A stretch of DNA of 64,000 nt, taken from Nitrosospira sp. Nsp2 (GTDB taxonomy: Bacteria; Pseudomonadota; Gammaproteobacteria; Burkholderiales; Nitrosomonadaceae). The notes beneath the pieces were generated by a model that was not told the origin of the DNA, did no database searches, and saw only the letters and a program-made list of their open reading frames with translations. Position numbers and translations under genes: made by a program. This document shows positions 8,700 through 20,847 of the stretch, piece by piece (position 1 is the stretch's first letter; each line of letters starts with the position of its first letter). The stretch lies in contig NZ_QAOU01000003.1 in the NCBI RefSeq assembly GCF_003050965.1, positions 248,001 to 312,000 of the forward strand, given 5' to 3'.

Positions 8700-8788
8700 G
8701 GTGATTCGAGCTTAGCCAGGCAGGGAGCAAAACAGGGGAGAACCGCAAAAAGGGGATAACTGTTTGTACATGCCAGTTCTTGGCATAG

Positions 8789-9232
8789 TTACTTAATCTG
8801 CCTGTCATACGGCCGGTAAGCCATTCTCACATGAGAAATTCCGGCTTCCATGAATTCTTCCCCTACCGCTTGGAAGCCTAGTTTGCGATAGAAAGCAGTC
8901 ACGTATACCTGCGCATTCAAGGTGACCTGGCGGACTTGCCGATCCTTGGCTTCGTCCAGCAATTTTTCCATCAGTGCGCTGCCCACGCCCTGCCGCCGCC
9001 ATTCTTTAAGCACAGCCATGCGTCCGATAGTGCCGTCGGGCAGCAAGCGCGCCGTGCCAATAGGATGGAGCATGGCGTCTGCCGCTAGTACATGGATACA
9101 CTCCGCATCGAGCCTATCCCATTCCAGTTCCACCGAAATGCCCTGTTCGCGGATAAACACGGCTTCGCGTACCAGTTTCAGTGCCGCGCTATCATTATGC
9201 CAACTTGCCAGACGCACCGTGTACGCTGCCAT
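8789..9232 (-). CDS. GNAT-family N-acetyltransferase
   Basis: Predicted acetyl-CoA-dependent acetyltransferase of 147 residues, cytoplasmic. The acetyl-CoA loop is seen as RRQGVGSALMEKLL (about residues 79-92) after the strand IGRMAVLKEW, and the C-terminal AFYRKLGFQAVGEEF is the usual motif B end. The N-terminal FIREQGISVELEWDRLDA resembles ElaA-like members. The acceptor substrate cannot be read from the sequence. It follows purA on the same strand after an 82-base gap and converges on the second porin gene. Confidence 0.85.
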   Translation of the reverse strand: MAAYTVRLASWHNDSAALKLVREAVFIREQGISVELEWDRLDAECIHVLAADAMLHPIGTARLLPDGTIGRMAVLKEWRRQGVGSALMEKLLDEAKDRQVRQVTLNAQVYVTAFYRKLGFQAVGEEFMEAGISHVRMAYRPYDRQIK

Positions 9233-9314
9233 AATTTATCGACAGAAAGTCAAGTCGCCGTGGCAGGTGTGGACCGCATAAGTGGAATGTACCGGACAAC
9301 CCCTATGTCGACAA

Positions 9315-11892
<2,578 letters not shown>

Positions 11893-11931
11893 GATGACTT
11901 AATGATTGTATGAAGAGGCTATCCGGCAGGG

Positions 11932-12117
11932 TTATTTCACGAGGTAAAGCAGAAGCAACCCTGCCAGCATAGAGGTCAGGCCGATAAAACGAATCTGATT
12001 GTCACCGATCTCGGCCAGCTTCTGAAAGGTCTCGCGCCAAAAGCCAGGCACCAAAAATGGCAGTAGCCCCTCTAACACAAGCATCAGAGCTAATGCCATT
12101 AATAAAGTGTCCAGCAT
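11932..12117 (-). CDS. Small inner-membrane protein, DUF2065 (YjeT-like)
   Basis: A 61-residue protein of unknown function with two predicted membrane helices: MLDTLLMALALMLVLEGLLPFL (about 1-22) and FIGLTSMLAGLLLLYLVK (about 43-61). The start at 12117 is preferred because the longer frame from 12183 adds a hydrophilic, cysteine-containing extension not typical of the family. It lies between hflC and hisZ, the usual place for DUF2065/YjeT genes, so association with the HflKC membrane complex is an inference from position. Confidence 0.85.
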   Translation of the reverse strand: MLDTLLMALALMLVLEGLLPFLVPGFWRETFQKLAEIGDNQIRFIGLTSMLAGLLLLYLVK

Positions 12118-12290
12118 GCGACTACAGGCCTTCAGGGTACAAATGCAATTTTTATGAGATGCGTGGCGAAAGAGAAAAGCCACGAATGGCGCGGCCCGCC
12201 TCTTAGCTGGGCTCCACTAATAGCCCGCTTGGCGCCGGCACCCTCTGCGATTGAAGGAAGCGCTCGCCTCAAGCCTTTGGATACAAATAT

Positions 12291-13169
12291 CTATTTGACG
12301 GGCCGCCCAGCGTTTTTCATGTACTTGAAAAACTCCGCGTTAGGCTCCAGGACCAGCATGTCGCCCTTGTTCTTGAAACTCTGTTTGTAGGCCTCCATGC
12401 TCCGATAAAAGGCATAAAATTCAGGGTTAGCCTGGAAGGCGCCAGCATAAATTGCCGAGGCCTTGGCATCGCCTTCACCTTTTGCCTCCTGAGCCTGCCG
12501 GTACGCTTCCGCCAGGATGACTTCTCGTTGCCGATCCGCATCCGCGCGAATCTTTTCTGATTCTGCGGAACCGGTGGACCGTAATTCGTTTGCCACGCGT
12601 TTCCGCTCCGCTTCCATCCGGCGAAACACCGATTCGCTCACTTCCTGCGGCAGATCCACTCGTTTCAGGCGGACATCCACCACCTCAACCCCAATTTTGC
12701 GGGCGTCGGCGTCAGCTTTCTGGCGCATGATCTCCATGATTTTATCACGCTCGCCTGAAACCACGTCATGTACCGTCCGGTTCCCGAATTCATCGCGGAG
12801 ACTGGAATTCACCGTTTGGGCGAGGCGGGTTTGCGCCAGCATTTCATCGCCACGGACACTGACGTAATACTGCTTTACGTCAACAATGCGCCATTTCACG
12901 AACAGGTCGACCAGGACGTTCTTTTTTTCCGAAGTAATGAATCGCTCCGGCTCGGCTGTATCCATGGTCAGAATACGTGAATCAAAGTAGCGCACGTTTT
13001 GGGCCAGAGGAATCTTGAAATACAGTCCGGGTGATGTCTTGACATCTACCACCTCACCCAACTGAAACAGGATTGCCTGTTGACGCTGATCCACGATATA
13101 CAATGAGGAACTGGCCACGAGCAACAGCGCAACGAGAACGCCCAATAGCGTCGAGGTATAGTTTTTCAC
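12291..13169 (-). CDS. hflC: Protease modulator HflC
   Basis: SPFH/prohibitin-family membrane protein that forms a large periplasmic-facing assembly with HflK and restrains the FtsH protease. 292 residues: one N-terminal membrane segment (about 6-25, LLGVLVALLLVASSSLYIV), an SPFH domain beginning VDQRQQAILFQLGEVV, and an Ala/Glu/Arg-rich coiled coil (about 170-240). It abuts hflK with no gap (hflK ends at 13170), so the two are surely co-transcribed. Its partner ftsH is in this window at 45.8 kb. Confidence 0.96.
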   Translation of the reverse strand: MKNYTSTLLGVLVALLLVASSSLYIVDQRQQAILFQLGEVVDVKTSPGLYFKIPLAQNVRYFDSRILTMDTAEPERFITSEKKNVLVDLFVKWRIVDVKQYYVSVRGDEMLAQTRLAQTVNSSLRDEFGNRTVHDVVSGERDKIMEIMRQKADADARKIGVEVVDVRLKRVDLPQEVSESVFRRMEAERKRVANELRSTGSAESEKIRADADRQREVILAEAYRQAQEAKGEGDAKASAIYAGAFQANPEFYAFYRSMEAYKQSFKNKGDMLVLEPNAEFFKYMKNAGRPVK

Positions 13170-14363
13170 TTATCTTGTCTCCCGTTCGCGGCCACGGAAT
13201 GCTTCTCGTGTGCGAGCCGCGCTGTCAGGCACAGCTTCCTGCATGGAAGCGGCCGGCAGCTCTGGCACTGGACCAGCGGGGGTGGATGGTCCGCTCATCT
13301 GTATCAGTTTATCAAGGGGCAAATACAATAAATTGTTGCCTCCTTTCTGATCGACCATGATTTTGCTCGTGTTGGAAAGCACCTGTTGCATCATATCTAT
13401 ATAAAGCCGATCGCGGGTGACAGCTGGAGCCTTGCTATATTCAACGAGGACCTGCTTGAAGCGGTTCGCCTCACCCTCGGAACTGGCGATAACGCGTTGC
13501 TTGTATCCCTCCGACTCTTCCAGCAGGCGGGCCGCGTTACCCTTGGCCTTTGGAATTACGTCGTTGGCGTAGGCCTGGCCTTCGTTTTTCTGCCGCTCCC
13601 TGTCCTGCCCCGCTTTAACCGCATCATCGAACGCGGCCTGTACCTGCTCCGGCGGTTGCGCGTTTTGCATGGTTACTTTGCTGATCGCAATCCCGATCTT
13701 GTACCTGTCGAGAATTGACTGCATCAATTCAGTCGCTTTTGCCGCTACCTGCTCACGTCCTTCATAGAGCACGAAATCCATTTTGCTTTTGCCGATAATC
13801 TCCCTGATTGCGGTTTCCGCGGCCTGCAACACGGCGTTTTCCGGTTCACGGTTGGTAAACAGGAACTCCTCGGGATTCTTGAGAATGTATTGCACGGCAA
13901 ATTGAATATCAATGATGTTTTCGTCATCGGTCAACATCAGCGATTCCTTAAGTACTTTGCTCCTCACGTTATTTCGATATCCGATCTCCACCGTACGCAC
14001 CTGGCTCACATTTACAGCTTCAACAATCTCGATGGGATATGGCAGATGCCAGCGCAGGCCAGCCTGGGTACTCTCGACGTATTTACCGAACCGGAGAACG
14101 ATACCTCGCTGACCTTCGTTCACAATATAAAATCCACTGCCTATCCACAACAGCAGAAGCAGTCCGACAAGTAAACCAATACTTCCGCCATAGCGCCTGG
14201 GGCCACCGCCACCCCCTTCACCGCCCCCTGACCCGCTGCCGCCATTACCCTTGCGTTTGAAGAGGTTATTCAGCTTCTTGTTGAAGTTGCGCCACAGTTG
14301 ATCCAAATCAGGTGGACCGGAATTGCCTTTTTTTCTTCCCCACTGAGGATCGTTTAATCCCAT
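13170..14363 (-). CDS. hflK: FtsH protease activity modulator HflK
   Basis: Partner of HflC in the HflKC complex around FtsH. The 397-residue protein has a long Gly-rich cytoplasmic N-terminus (about 1-60, GNGGSGSGGGEGGGGGPRR), one membrane helix (about 61-82), an SPFH domain starting VNEGQRGIVLRFGKYVE, a coiled coil (about 240-300), and a Pro/Ala-rich tail. These are the standard features of HflK and distinguish it from HflC. Gene order hflX-hflK-hflC is conserved. Confidence 0.96.
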   Translation of the reverse strand: MGLNDPQWGRKKGNSGPPDLDQLWRNFNKKLNNLFKRKGNGGSGSGGGEGGGGGPRRYGGSIGLLVGLLLLLWIGSGFYIVNEGQRGIVLRFGKYVESTQAGLRWHLPYPIEIVEAVNVSQVRTVEIGYRNNVRSKVLKESLMLTDDENIIDIQFAVQYILKNPEEFLFTNREPENAVLQAAETAIREIIGKSKMDFVLYEGREQVAAKATELMQSILDRYKIGIAISKVTMQNAQPPEQVQAAFDDAVKAGQDRERQKNEGQAYANDVIPKAKGNAARLLEESEGYKQRVIASSEGEANRFKQVLVEYSKAPAVTRDRLYIDMMQQVLSNTSKIMVDQKGGNNLLYLPLDKLIQMSGPSTPAGPVPELPAASMQEAVPDSAARTREAFRGRERETR

Positions 14364-14465
14364 GATGATTCCTATAATTCTGCTTAATGTAGATCAGCTA
14401 TAAACGGTATGGTGGAAAACCCGAACCAAGCTATCTTACGTAGCGCCCTTCGGTATATTGCCGTG

Positions 14466-15650
14466 TTATGCGCGCTTCTCCACCAAGGAGGCTTCCGGGG
14501 AAAGCTGATGCTCATAGCCATGCAAAGTGCGTCCTGCAACTGCCTCGGAGAGGGCGAGCTTGAGCCACTCCAACCCCTCGCCGGTTTTGGCGCTCAGCCG
14601 CACGTGTGCGATTCTACCATACTCATCACGCCCATATCCCGCCGCACCCGACGATAAATCGGTGACATCTATCTTGTTCAACAACAGTATTTGTGGAATG
14701 GAATCGGCTCCGATTTCCTTCAATACCTTGTTTACCTCGTCGATCTGCTCAGTCCGGTTGGGGCTGCCTGCATCCACAACATGGAGCAACAAGTCCGCCT
14801 GAACCGTTTCTTCCAGAGTGGCACGAAACGCGGCGACGAGCGTATGGGGCAGGTCGCGGATAAAACCGACCGTATCCGAGATTACGACAGATCCCTGCTC
14901 GGGTATGAATAGTTTGCGTGTCGTTGCATCCAGGGTCGCGAATAACTGATCCGCAACATATGTATGTGCACGGGTAAGTCTATTAAAGAGAGTGGATTTG
15001 CCCGCATTGGTATAGCCCACAATGGAAACGGATAACACCTGCCCGCGTTGCCTGGAACGACGCTGTAGGGCGCGTTGACATTCAAACTTCGCCAGCTTTT
15101 CTTTAAGAAGCTTAACGCGCTTGCCGAGCAAGCGTCGATCGGTTTCGAGTTGCGTCTCTCCCGGACCACGCAGGCCTATGCCGCCTTTTTGGCGCTCCAA
15201 ATGGGTCCACCCGCGCACCAGACGGGTCGCGAGATGCTCAAGTTGAGCCAGCTCTACTTGTAATTTGCCCTCGTGACTTTTTGCGCGCTGGGCAAAAATA
15301 TCCAGAATCAGGCTGGTGCGATCGACGACGCGGCGCCCGAGACGCTGCTCCAGATTACGTTGCTGGGCTGGAGAGAGGTCGTGGTTGAAAACAACCAGGG
15401 ATGCGCCGGTCTGTTCCACCGCCGCCGTGATTTCGTCGACTTTGCCGCTACCTGCAAAAGTGGCCGGGTCGGGCCTGGACCGCTTGCCTTTGACGATCGC
15501 TGAGATTTCAAGCTGATCGCTCGTGGCCAACAGACGTAACTCTTCCAGGCTTTCGGCACTGTATCCGCCGCCAAAATCGAGGCTAACCAGTACGGCGGCA
15601 TTTACCGCGGTGTGAGTGTTAAGCGTTTGCCCAGCGGGTTGGTCAAGCAT
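14466..15650 (-). CDS. hflX: Ribosome-associated GTPase HflX
   Basis: GTPase that splits or rescues stalled 70S ribosomes, notably under heat stress. 394 residues: an N-terminal HflX domain, a glycine-rich linker [18 protein letters not shown], and a G domain with G1 [11 protein letters not shown]3 DTVGF and G4 NKID. Length is slightly below E. coli HflX, with a shorter C-terminus. Its start overlaps the end of hfq by 8 bases, indicating translational coupling in an hfq-hflX-hflK-hflC operon. Confidence 0.96.
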   Translation of the reverse strand: MLDQPAGQTLNTHTAVNAAVLVSLDFGGGYSAESLEELRLLATSDQLEISAIVKGKRSRPDPATFAGSGKVDEITAAVEQTGASLVVFNHDLSPAQQRNLEQRLGRRVVDRTSLILDIFAQRAKSHEGKLQVELAQLEHLATRLVRGWTHLERQKGGIGLRGPGETQLETDRRLLGKRVKLLKEKLAKFECQRALQRRSRQRGQVLSVSIVGYTNAGKSTLFNRLTRAHTYVADQLFATLDATTRKLFIPEQGSVVISDTVGFIRDLPHTLVAAFRATLEETVQADLLLHVVDAGSPNRTEQIDEVNKVLKEIGADSIPQILLLNKIDVTDLSSGAAGYGRDEYGRIAHVRLSAKTGEGLEWLKLALSEAVAGRTLHGYEHQLSPEASLVEKRA

Positions 15651-15888
15651 CAGGTATAGCGGGAGCCTCGAATGGAATATTTACGGCCCTCGCGGGAACG
15701 ACGGTGGAGATGGCGTGCTTGTACACCATCTGCGTAACCGTATTTTTCAGCAGTACCACATACTGATCAAAGGAGTCGATATGCCCTTGCAACTTGATCC
15801 CGTTTACCAGATAAATCGATACGGGTATATGCTCTTTCCGTAACGTATTAAGGAACGGGTCTTGTAATAATTGCCCCTTAGCGCTCAT
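15643..15888 (-). CDS. hfq: RNA chaperone Hfq
   Basis: Sm-like hexameric protein that pairs small RNAs with mRNAs. I choose the start at 15888 (81 residues, [19 protein letters not shown]) because GGAG lies six bases upstream and the protein then aligns with the family; a frame from 15915 adds nine residues. The Sm1 region ([21 protein letters not shown]) and the Sm2 YKHAIS motif are intact, as is the proximal-face Gln (QDPF). The C-terminal tail is short (about 12 residues), as in many betaproteobacteria. First gene of the hfl operon. Confidence 0.97.
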   Translation of the reverse strand: MSAKGQLLQDPFLNTLRKEHIPVSIYLVNGIKLQGHIDSFDQYVVLLKNTVTQMVYKHAISTVVPARAVNIPFEAPAIPDA

Positions 15889-16426
15889 TGATGACTCCGT
15901 GTTTTGATTATTCAAGAGATAACTCTACTTGATTTTCTAGAGTAAATCCATATTCCTTGAAGGGGAGGATTTAGAACTGTCTTGTGGATCCAATAAGCTC
16001 GACAATTAGCCGCTGCCCAAGGCATGTGCTGGAAAATCGAACTGACCGAAACCTCATGGACATATAAGAAAAATAGCAGAAAAATCCCAGAAAGGCAGCG
16101 AGGATTAGATAAAGTTTTTGTCATGGCTGCCACCGACCGGTAGAGCCGGGCAGCCCGCCACTGTCGATCGGATCTTCCGGCCATGATCCGAGAGACAAGG
16201 CGTTCGGAACCTGCTGCTTCGGCGCCGAAATTAAAGCGGACAGGCTTGCTCCAGGTAAGGGCGACGGATGGCTTTGCAGGTGCTATTGTGCCGCAACGCA
16301 ACGCAACGCCTGTCACTGTCAATGCTACCTGAACGTGTGCAGGCTACTACTATTTCTGTATCTTGAGGCCGCCCAAGCTGGGCGCAGCTTGGGCGTGATT
16401 GAAGATGCGTGGTGGAAGGCGTCGTA
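15889..16426. other. 538-base gap between hfq and the peroxidase gene
   Basis: Presumed to hold the hfq operon promoter near 15900-16000 and the 3' end of the peroxidase transcript. A perfect inverted repeat, GCCCAAGCTG (16371-16380) and CAGCTTGGGC (16385-16394) around a GGCG loop, lies 33 bases past the peroxidase stop. It lacks a T-run and is best read as a 3' hairpin. The 136-codon minus-strand frame at 15912-16322 has no recognisable features and I do not call it. Confidence 0.5.
16371..16394 (-). terminator. 3' hairpin of the cytochrome c peroxidase transcript
   Basis: Ten-bp perfect stem with a 4-base loop, 33 bases downstream of the minus-strand peroxidase stop at 16427. Strong stem but no following T-run, so termination by the intrinsic mechanism is uncertain; it could instead block 3' exonucleases. 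Confidence 0.45.
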
Positions 16427-17425
16427 TTAACCAAACGGTTTAGGTCTAGGCGTCTCGTTGGTTGAGGGCGGCAGAATAGGCAGTTTGAATTCGGGCTGCT
16501 TACCGGTGAGCGTCTTCAGGAACGCTACAACCTTGGCATTTTCGTCCTTGGTGAATTTGCGGCCCAGTTGCAACCGTCCCATGGTATCCACTGCTTCTTC
16601 CAGAGTCGCAGCAGCGCCATCATGAAAATACGGGTAGGTCAGCTCAACATTTCGCAATGTGGGTACCTTGAACATGAAGCGGTCCGCATCCTTGCCCGTT
16701 ACCGCGAAACGGCCTTCCGCCTTGCTCTTCGTTTGATACGGTTCATGGACGCCGAACTTCTGGAATGATGCGCCGCCCACCGCTGGTCCGTTGTGACAGC
16801 TGGTGCACCCGCTTTCCTTGAATATCTTGTAACCTGCCAGTTCGGTTTGGTTAATGGCGCTCTTGTCGCCCTTGAGCCACTTGTCGAAGCGAGAGTCAGG
16901 TGTTACCAGCGTTTCCTCGAATGCCGCAATGGCATCGGTCACCGGATCGATGGTTATCTTATCCGAGCCAAATACCTGCTTAAAACGAGTCCGATACTCA
17001 GGAATGGACCGTAACACATCCACTGCCAATTCATGAGTGAATGCCATCTCCCCCGGATTTGCGATAGGGCCGCCTGCTTGTTCTTTCAAATCCTTGGCGC
17101 GACCGTCCCAGAATTGCGCAAGACTCATGCTCGAGTTCAACACTGTCGGTGAATTAATTGGTCCCTGATGCCAGTTGTGCCCGATGGAAGTCTGCAGGTT
17201 ATCCGTTCCTCCCATGCTCAGATTGTGGCAGGAATTACAGGAAATAAACCCGGATTTAGACAGGCGGGGGTCAAAAAACAGCATTTTGCCCAGCTCCACC
17301 ATGTTTTCATTTTTTGGTTTGGCGGCCGGAATCGGCTGGATGGGCTCATCAGCAGCAGATGCGGCCCCTGGGGCGGCAATGGTTCCAATTGATAGCAGCG
17401 ATATGATCAATGCGCGCTTTATCAT
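16427..17425 (-). CDS. Di-haem cytochrome c peroxidase (CcpA/MauG family)
   Basis: Periplasmic enzyme expected to reduce hydrogen peroxide with electrons from c-type cytochromes. The 332-residue precursor has a signal peptide (about 1-25, cleavage near ASA) and two CXXCH haem sites: CNSCH (Cys63-His67) and CTSCH (Cys207-His211). Typical family blocks follow, such as LFFDPRLSKSGFISC, the FWDGRA stretch, PGEMAFT and VPTLRNVELTYPYFHDG. The tail is proline-rich. MauG-type maturation enzymes share this fold, so peroxidase activity is inferred from overall similarity. Two haem sites fit a c-cytochrome-rich respiratory chain such as that of ammonia oxidisers. Confidence 0.9.
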   Translation of the reverse strand: MIKRALIISLLSIGTIAAPGAASAADEPIQPIPAAKPKNENMVELGKMLFFDPRLSKSGFISCNSCHNLSMGGTDNLQTSIGHNWHQGPINSPTVLNSSMSLAQFWDGRAKDLKEQAGGPIANPGEMAFTHELAVDVLRSIPEYRTRFKQVFGSDKITIDPVTDAIAAFEETLVTPDSRFDKWLKGDKSAINQTELAGYKIFKESGCTSCHNGPAVGGASFQKFGVHEPYQTKSKAEGRFAVTGKDADRFMFKVPTLRNVELTYPYFHDGAAATLEEAVDTMGRLQLGRKFTKDENAKVVAFLKTLTGKQPEFKLPILPPSTNETPRPKPFG

Positions 17426-17715
17426 CGGTAATCTCCCTAAAAACGCGGCTGTAATGGCGCAGCCGATTACGCCTCACAAATTTTACCCTCTGGGTAATTG
17501 TAAACTTGCAAATAGCTCTTGCCGGCCGATGCACGGACTGAGCTCCTCAAACCCGCATAGGACGCATTATGTGGCACAAGCTTCTGAAAGCGGGGACGTG
17601 CGCCACAAATGGAAAAACTGACAATCATGGCAGCGAACACCCGCATCTGAATTTCAGATCGATCGATTCATGCCTCGAAAGCCAAAAGCGCCATACAGTA
17701 AAAAGGCCTGCCTCA

Positions 17716-18288
17716 TCATTCACCTCGCTTGACGGGCCGGGGCGAAAGCTGTTCCTGGTTGCCGTAGGCCGACCAGCCGTAGTCGTTGCTGCAACGCGGA
17801 ACGGGCGGACGGTTCAGCAGGCGCGCGAGCTCGGTTAAAGCCTGGCGATAGACCTGGCGCTTGAATTCGACTACGGAGTCCAGTTCCACCCAATATTGAT
17901 TCCACCGCCAGGCATCGAATTCAGGACGCACACTTGCGCGCAGCGATACGTCACAGTCACGTCCGAGCAGGCGCAGCAGATACCAGATCTGCTTCTGGCC
18001 CTTATAGTTACCCCGCCAGTCGCGTCTTATCCACTGATCCGGCACTTCATAGCGCAACCAGTCGCGAGTACGACCGATAATCTCGACATGCCAGGGATGC
18101 AAACCCACTTCTTCGGTCAACTCACGATACATCGCCTGCTCTGGGCTCTCCCCCGGTTTAATACCCCCCTGAGGAAATTGCCACGAATCCTGTTTGACGC
18201 GCTTACCCCAAAATACCTCGTTTTTCGAATTCAGCAGAATAATACCGACATTGGAGCGGTACCCGTTACGGTCGATCATGCGATTCAC
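17716..18288 (-). CDS. rppH: RNA pyrophosphohydrolase
   Basis: Nudix hydrolase that removes pyrophosphate from mRNA 5' ends and starts decay. 190 residues, beginning [17 protein letters not shown] after MNR (E. coli RppH starts with a very similar stretch). The Nudix box is complete: [23 protein letters not shown] (written here in parts: [12 protein letters not shown] then [11 protein letters not shown]), with the metal-binding REXXEE core. The region WQFPQGG and the tryptophan-rich middle match RppH rather than other Nudix enzymes. It is divergent from proS. Confidence 0.95.
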   Translation of the reverse strand: MNRMIDRNGYRSNVGIILLNSKNEVFWGKRVKQDSWQFPQGGIKPGESPEQAMYRELTEEVGLHPWHVEIIGRTRDWLRYEVPDQWIRRDWRGNYKGQKQIWYLLRLLGRDCDVSLRASVRPEFDAWRWNQYWVELDSVVEFKRQVYRQALTELARLLNRPPVPRCSNDYGWSAYGNQEQLSPRPVKRGE

Positions 18289-18529
18289 CCGTTTGGTCCA
18301 TCACAATAAAAGATTTTTCCACATTTTATCGCAGATTGAAAGCTGTTATCGGGCAAATCAGCGGCTTTTGGCGGACGCTCAAATGAGGAAGTAGACGTGG
18401 GTATGTCCCAGATACCACTCGAACGGTCGGCCCCTTATGCAACCTGAGGCGATTATTCGGTTGCAATAGCAAGAAGGGTATGGGCTTTTCGAGTAGAATT
18501 ATGACGAGTAATCGTACATCGGGAAGCAT

Positions 18530-20245
18530 ATGCGTGTATCTAATTTTTTTGTTTCCACTCTTAAGGAAGCGCCTGCGGAAGCAGAGTTGGCCAGTCACAA
18601 GCTGATGCTGCGGGCTGGTCTTATCAAACGTCTCGGTAGCGGCCTTTACACATGGATGCCGCTTGGCTTGAAAGTTTTACGCAGGGTCGAAAATATCGTA
18701 AGAGAGGAAATGGAAGCGGCCGGCGCAATAGAACTTCTGATGCCTGCAGTGCAGCCCGCCGAATTATGGCGTGAAACCGGTCGCTGGGACGTATTCGGCC
18801 CGCAGATGTTGAAAATCAAGGACAGGCATCAACGCGATTTCTGCTTCGGTCCAACGCATGAGGAAGTGGTTACGGACATTGTTCGGCGCGAGATCAAGAG
18901 CTATCGCCAATTGCCCGTGACGTTCTATCAGATCCAGACCAAATTTCGTGACGAGATCCGGCCCCGCTTCGGGGTCATGCGGGCGCGCGAATTTGTTATG
19001 AAAGACGCCTACTCCTTCCATGCGGGTATCGATAGCCTAAACCGTACCTATCGTGTCATGCATGAGGCATACTGCCGCATCTTCGCGCGGTTGGGGTTGA
19101 AGTTTCGCGCAGTTACGGCGGATACCGGAGCAATAGGGGGCAGCAGTTCGCATGAGTTTCATGTTCTGGCGGATTCAGGCGAGGACGCGATCGCGTTCTG
19201 CCCAGATTCGGATTACGCGGCAAATATTGAAATGGCTGAGTCAAGACCCCCGGAAACGCCTCGGGGCGTGGCCAACGGCATCATGCGGAAGGTGGAAACA
19301 ACGGCAAGAAAAACGTGTGAAGAGGTTGCCGAGGTTCTGAACCTTCCTGTCGAGCAAACCGTGAAAACCATCGCGGTTGTCGCCAACGGAGGAATGCACC
19401 TATTGCTTTTACGGGGCGATCACCATCTCAACGAAACCAAAGTTCGCAAAATCCCCTTCCTCTCGGATTTCAGGTTGGCCAGGGAAGAAGAGATTCGGGC
19501 AGAAATCGGCTGCGTTCCGGGATATATCGGTCCTCTCGGTCTTCGGCTTCCTGTTATCGCCGATCGTACGGTGGCGGGAATGAATAACTTCGTTTGCGGC
19601 GCGAATGAAGAGAACTACCATCTCATGAACGTCAATTTTGGCCGTGATGCAAAAGAACCCGATCATGTGTTCGACATCCGAGCCGTAGTTGCCGGGGATC
19701 CATCGCCGGATGGTCGGGGGCAACTGGAAATCTGCCGCGGTATCGAGGTAGGGCATATTTTCAAGCTGCATACAAAATATTCGGAAGCGATGAATGCCAG
19801 CTACCTTGACGAGTCCGGACAGCCACGGTTCTTAGAAATGGGATGCTACGGGATCGGGGTGTCCCGCATCGTGGCGGCGGCAATCGAGCAGAACCACGAC
19901 CATCGCGGTATCATTTTCCCTCCGGCGATGGCGCCATTCCAAGTCGTCATTATTCCGATTGGCCAGCGAAAGAACGCCCAGGTGAAGGATGAAGCGGAGA
20001 ATTTATACGCGGAGCTACGCAGTGCCGGCATCGAGGTTCTGCTTGATGACCGGGACGATCGACCTGGCGTGATGTTCGCCGACATGGAACTGATCGGCAT
20101 TCCGCATCGCCTTGTCATCGGCGAACGAAGTCTGAAGGATCAATATGTCGAGTATCAGGGACGCGGGGACGAAAAATCTCAGGCGGTTCCTCTCCCTTCC
20201 CGAAATATTGTCGACTTGTTAAAAGCAAGAATAGGTAATAGCTAA
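18530..20245 (+). CDS. proS: Prolyl-tRNA synthetase, bacterial type
   Basis: Charges tRNA-Pro with proline. The 571-residue length, the start [19 protein letters not shown] and the inserted editing domain (about residues 225-390) mark the bacterial ProS form. Class II motifs are visible: motif 2 in [23 protein letters not shown] and motif 3 in [17 protein letters not shown]. The insertion removes mischarged alanine in this family. It is a single gene divergent from rppH. A tRNA-Pro(GGG) gene is also in the window at 59.5 kb. Confidence 0.97.
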   Translation: MRVSNFFVSTLKEAPAEAELASHKLMLRAGLIKRLGSGLYTWMPLGLKVLRRVENIVREEMEAAGAIELLMPAVQPAELWRETGRWDVFGPQMLKIKDRHQRDFCFGPTHEEVVTDIVRREIKSYRQLPVTFYQIQTKFRDEIRPRFGVMRAREFVMKDAYSFHAGIDSLNRTYRVMHEAYCRIFARLGLKFRAVTADTGAIGGSSSHEFHVLADSGEDAIAFCPDSDYAANIEMAESRPPETPRGVANGIMRKVETTARKTCEEVAEVLNLPVEQTVKTIAVVANGGMHLLLLRGDHHLNETKVRKIPFLSDFRLAREEEIRAEIGCVPGYIGPLGLRLPVIADRTVAGMNNFVCGANEENYHLMNVNFGRDAKEPDHVFDIRAVVAGDPSPDGRGQLEICRGIEVGHIFKLHTKYSEAMNASYLDESGQPRFLEMGCYGIGVSRIVAAAIEQNHDHRGIIFPPAMAPFQVVIIPIGQRKNAQVKDEAENLYAELRSAGIEVLLDDRDDRPGVMFADMELIGIPHRLVIGERSLKDQYVEYQGRGDEKSQAVPLPSRNIVDLLKARIGNS

Positions 20246-20316
20246 GGCGGGTCGATGCAATAGGGGCGGGAAGGATTTTTGCACAGGCGATCTGTCCTCT
20301 ACGCTTATTTTCCACG

Positions 20317-20826
20317 TTAGTTTTCTTTACGTTTGACGGCGGGGCCCCTATCCGTGCTTTGTGGTTTGGTGGCTGAACTCTCGCGCATGAACTCTTCCAG
20401 ACTTTCGCGCGATACCAAGCCAACTTTATAAACAGCCGGGTTGCCAGAAGGATCGAATACATAGGTGGTGGGAAGCATTGACAACGGACCGATCTGCGCG
20501 GCGATCTTTCTATCCCCCAATACAATGGGATAGGGGATGGACATGGATTTGACGTACTTCAGCACGGTCTTCGGATCGCTATAATCCATTGCTATACCGA
20601 TCACCATTACATCATTCCGACTCTGGTAGAGTGACACCAAATCGGGAATTTCCTTCAGGCAGGGCGGACACCAGGTCGCCCAGAAATTTATTACCACCCA
20701 CTTGCCCTTGTAATCCGATAGCGTAAGCTTTGTGCCGGTATGATCGGTAAAAGTAAAACCTTTGGCGTGAACGCCGGTCGACAGGGACAGCAACATGCAA
20801 AACAGGATAACGAAATAGCGCATCAT
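20317..20826 (-). CDS. TlpA-like periplasmic thioredoxin
   Basis: Predicted exported thiol-disulfide protein of 169 residues. A signal peptide (about 1-21, cleavage near VHA) precedes a thioredoxin fold with the redox site WCPPC (Cys53, Cys56) in INFWATWCPPCLKEIP, typical of TlpA/ResA proteins that reduce apocytochromes or other periplasmic thiols. The C-terminal cis-Pro loop is seen as MLPTTYVFDPSG. It ends with a charged tail. It is 21 bases downstream of the yihY-like gene on the same strand. Cytochrome c maturation is a plausible role but not shown. Confidence 0.88.
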   Translation of the reverse strand: MMRYFVILFCMLLSLSTGVHAKGFTFTDHTGTKLTLSDYKGKWVVINFWATWCPPCLKEIPDLVSLYQSRNDVMVIGIAMDYSDPKTVLKYVKSMSIPYPIVLGDRKIAAQIGPLSMLPTTYVFDPSGNPAVYKVGLVSRESLEEFMRESSATKPQSTDRGPAVKRKEN

Positions 20827-20847
20827 TTTTTCCAGAGAGGACGTTTT

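Noticed and set aside
15912-16322. 136-codon minus-strand frame upstream of hfq
   Set aside because: Lies where the hfq promoter is expected; no family features and no ribosome-binding site.
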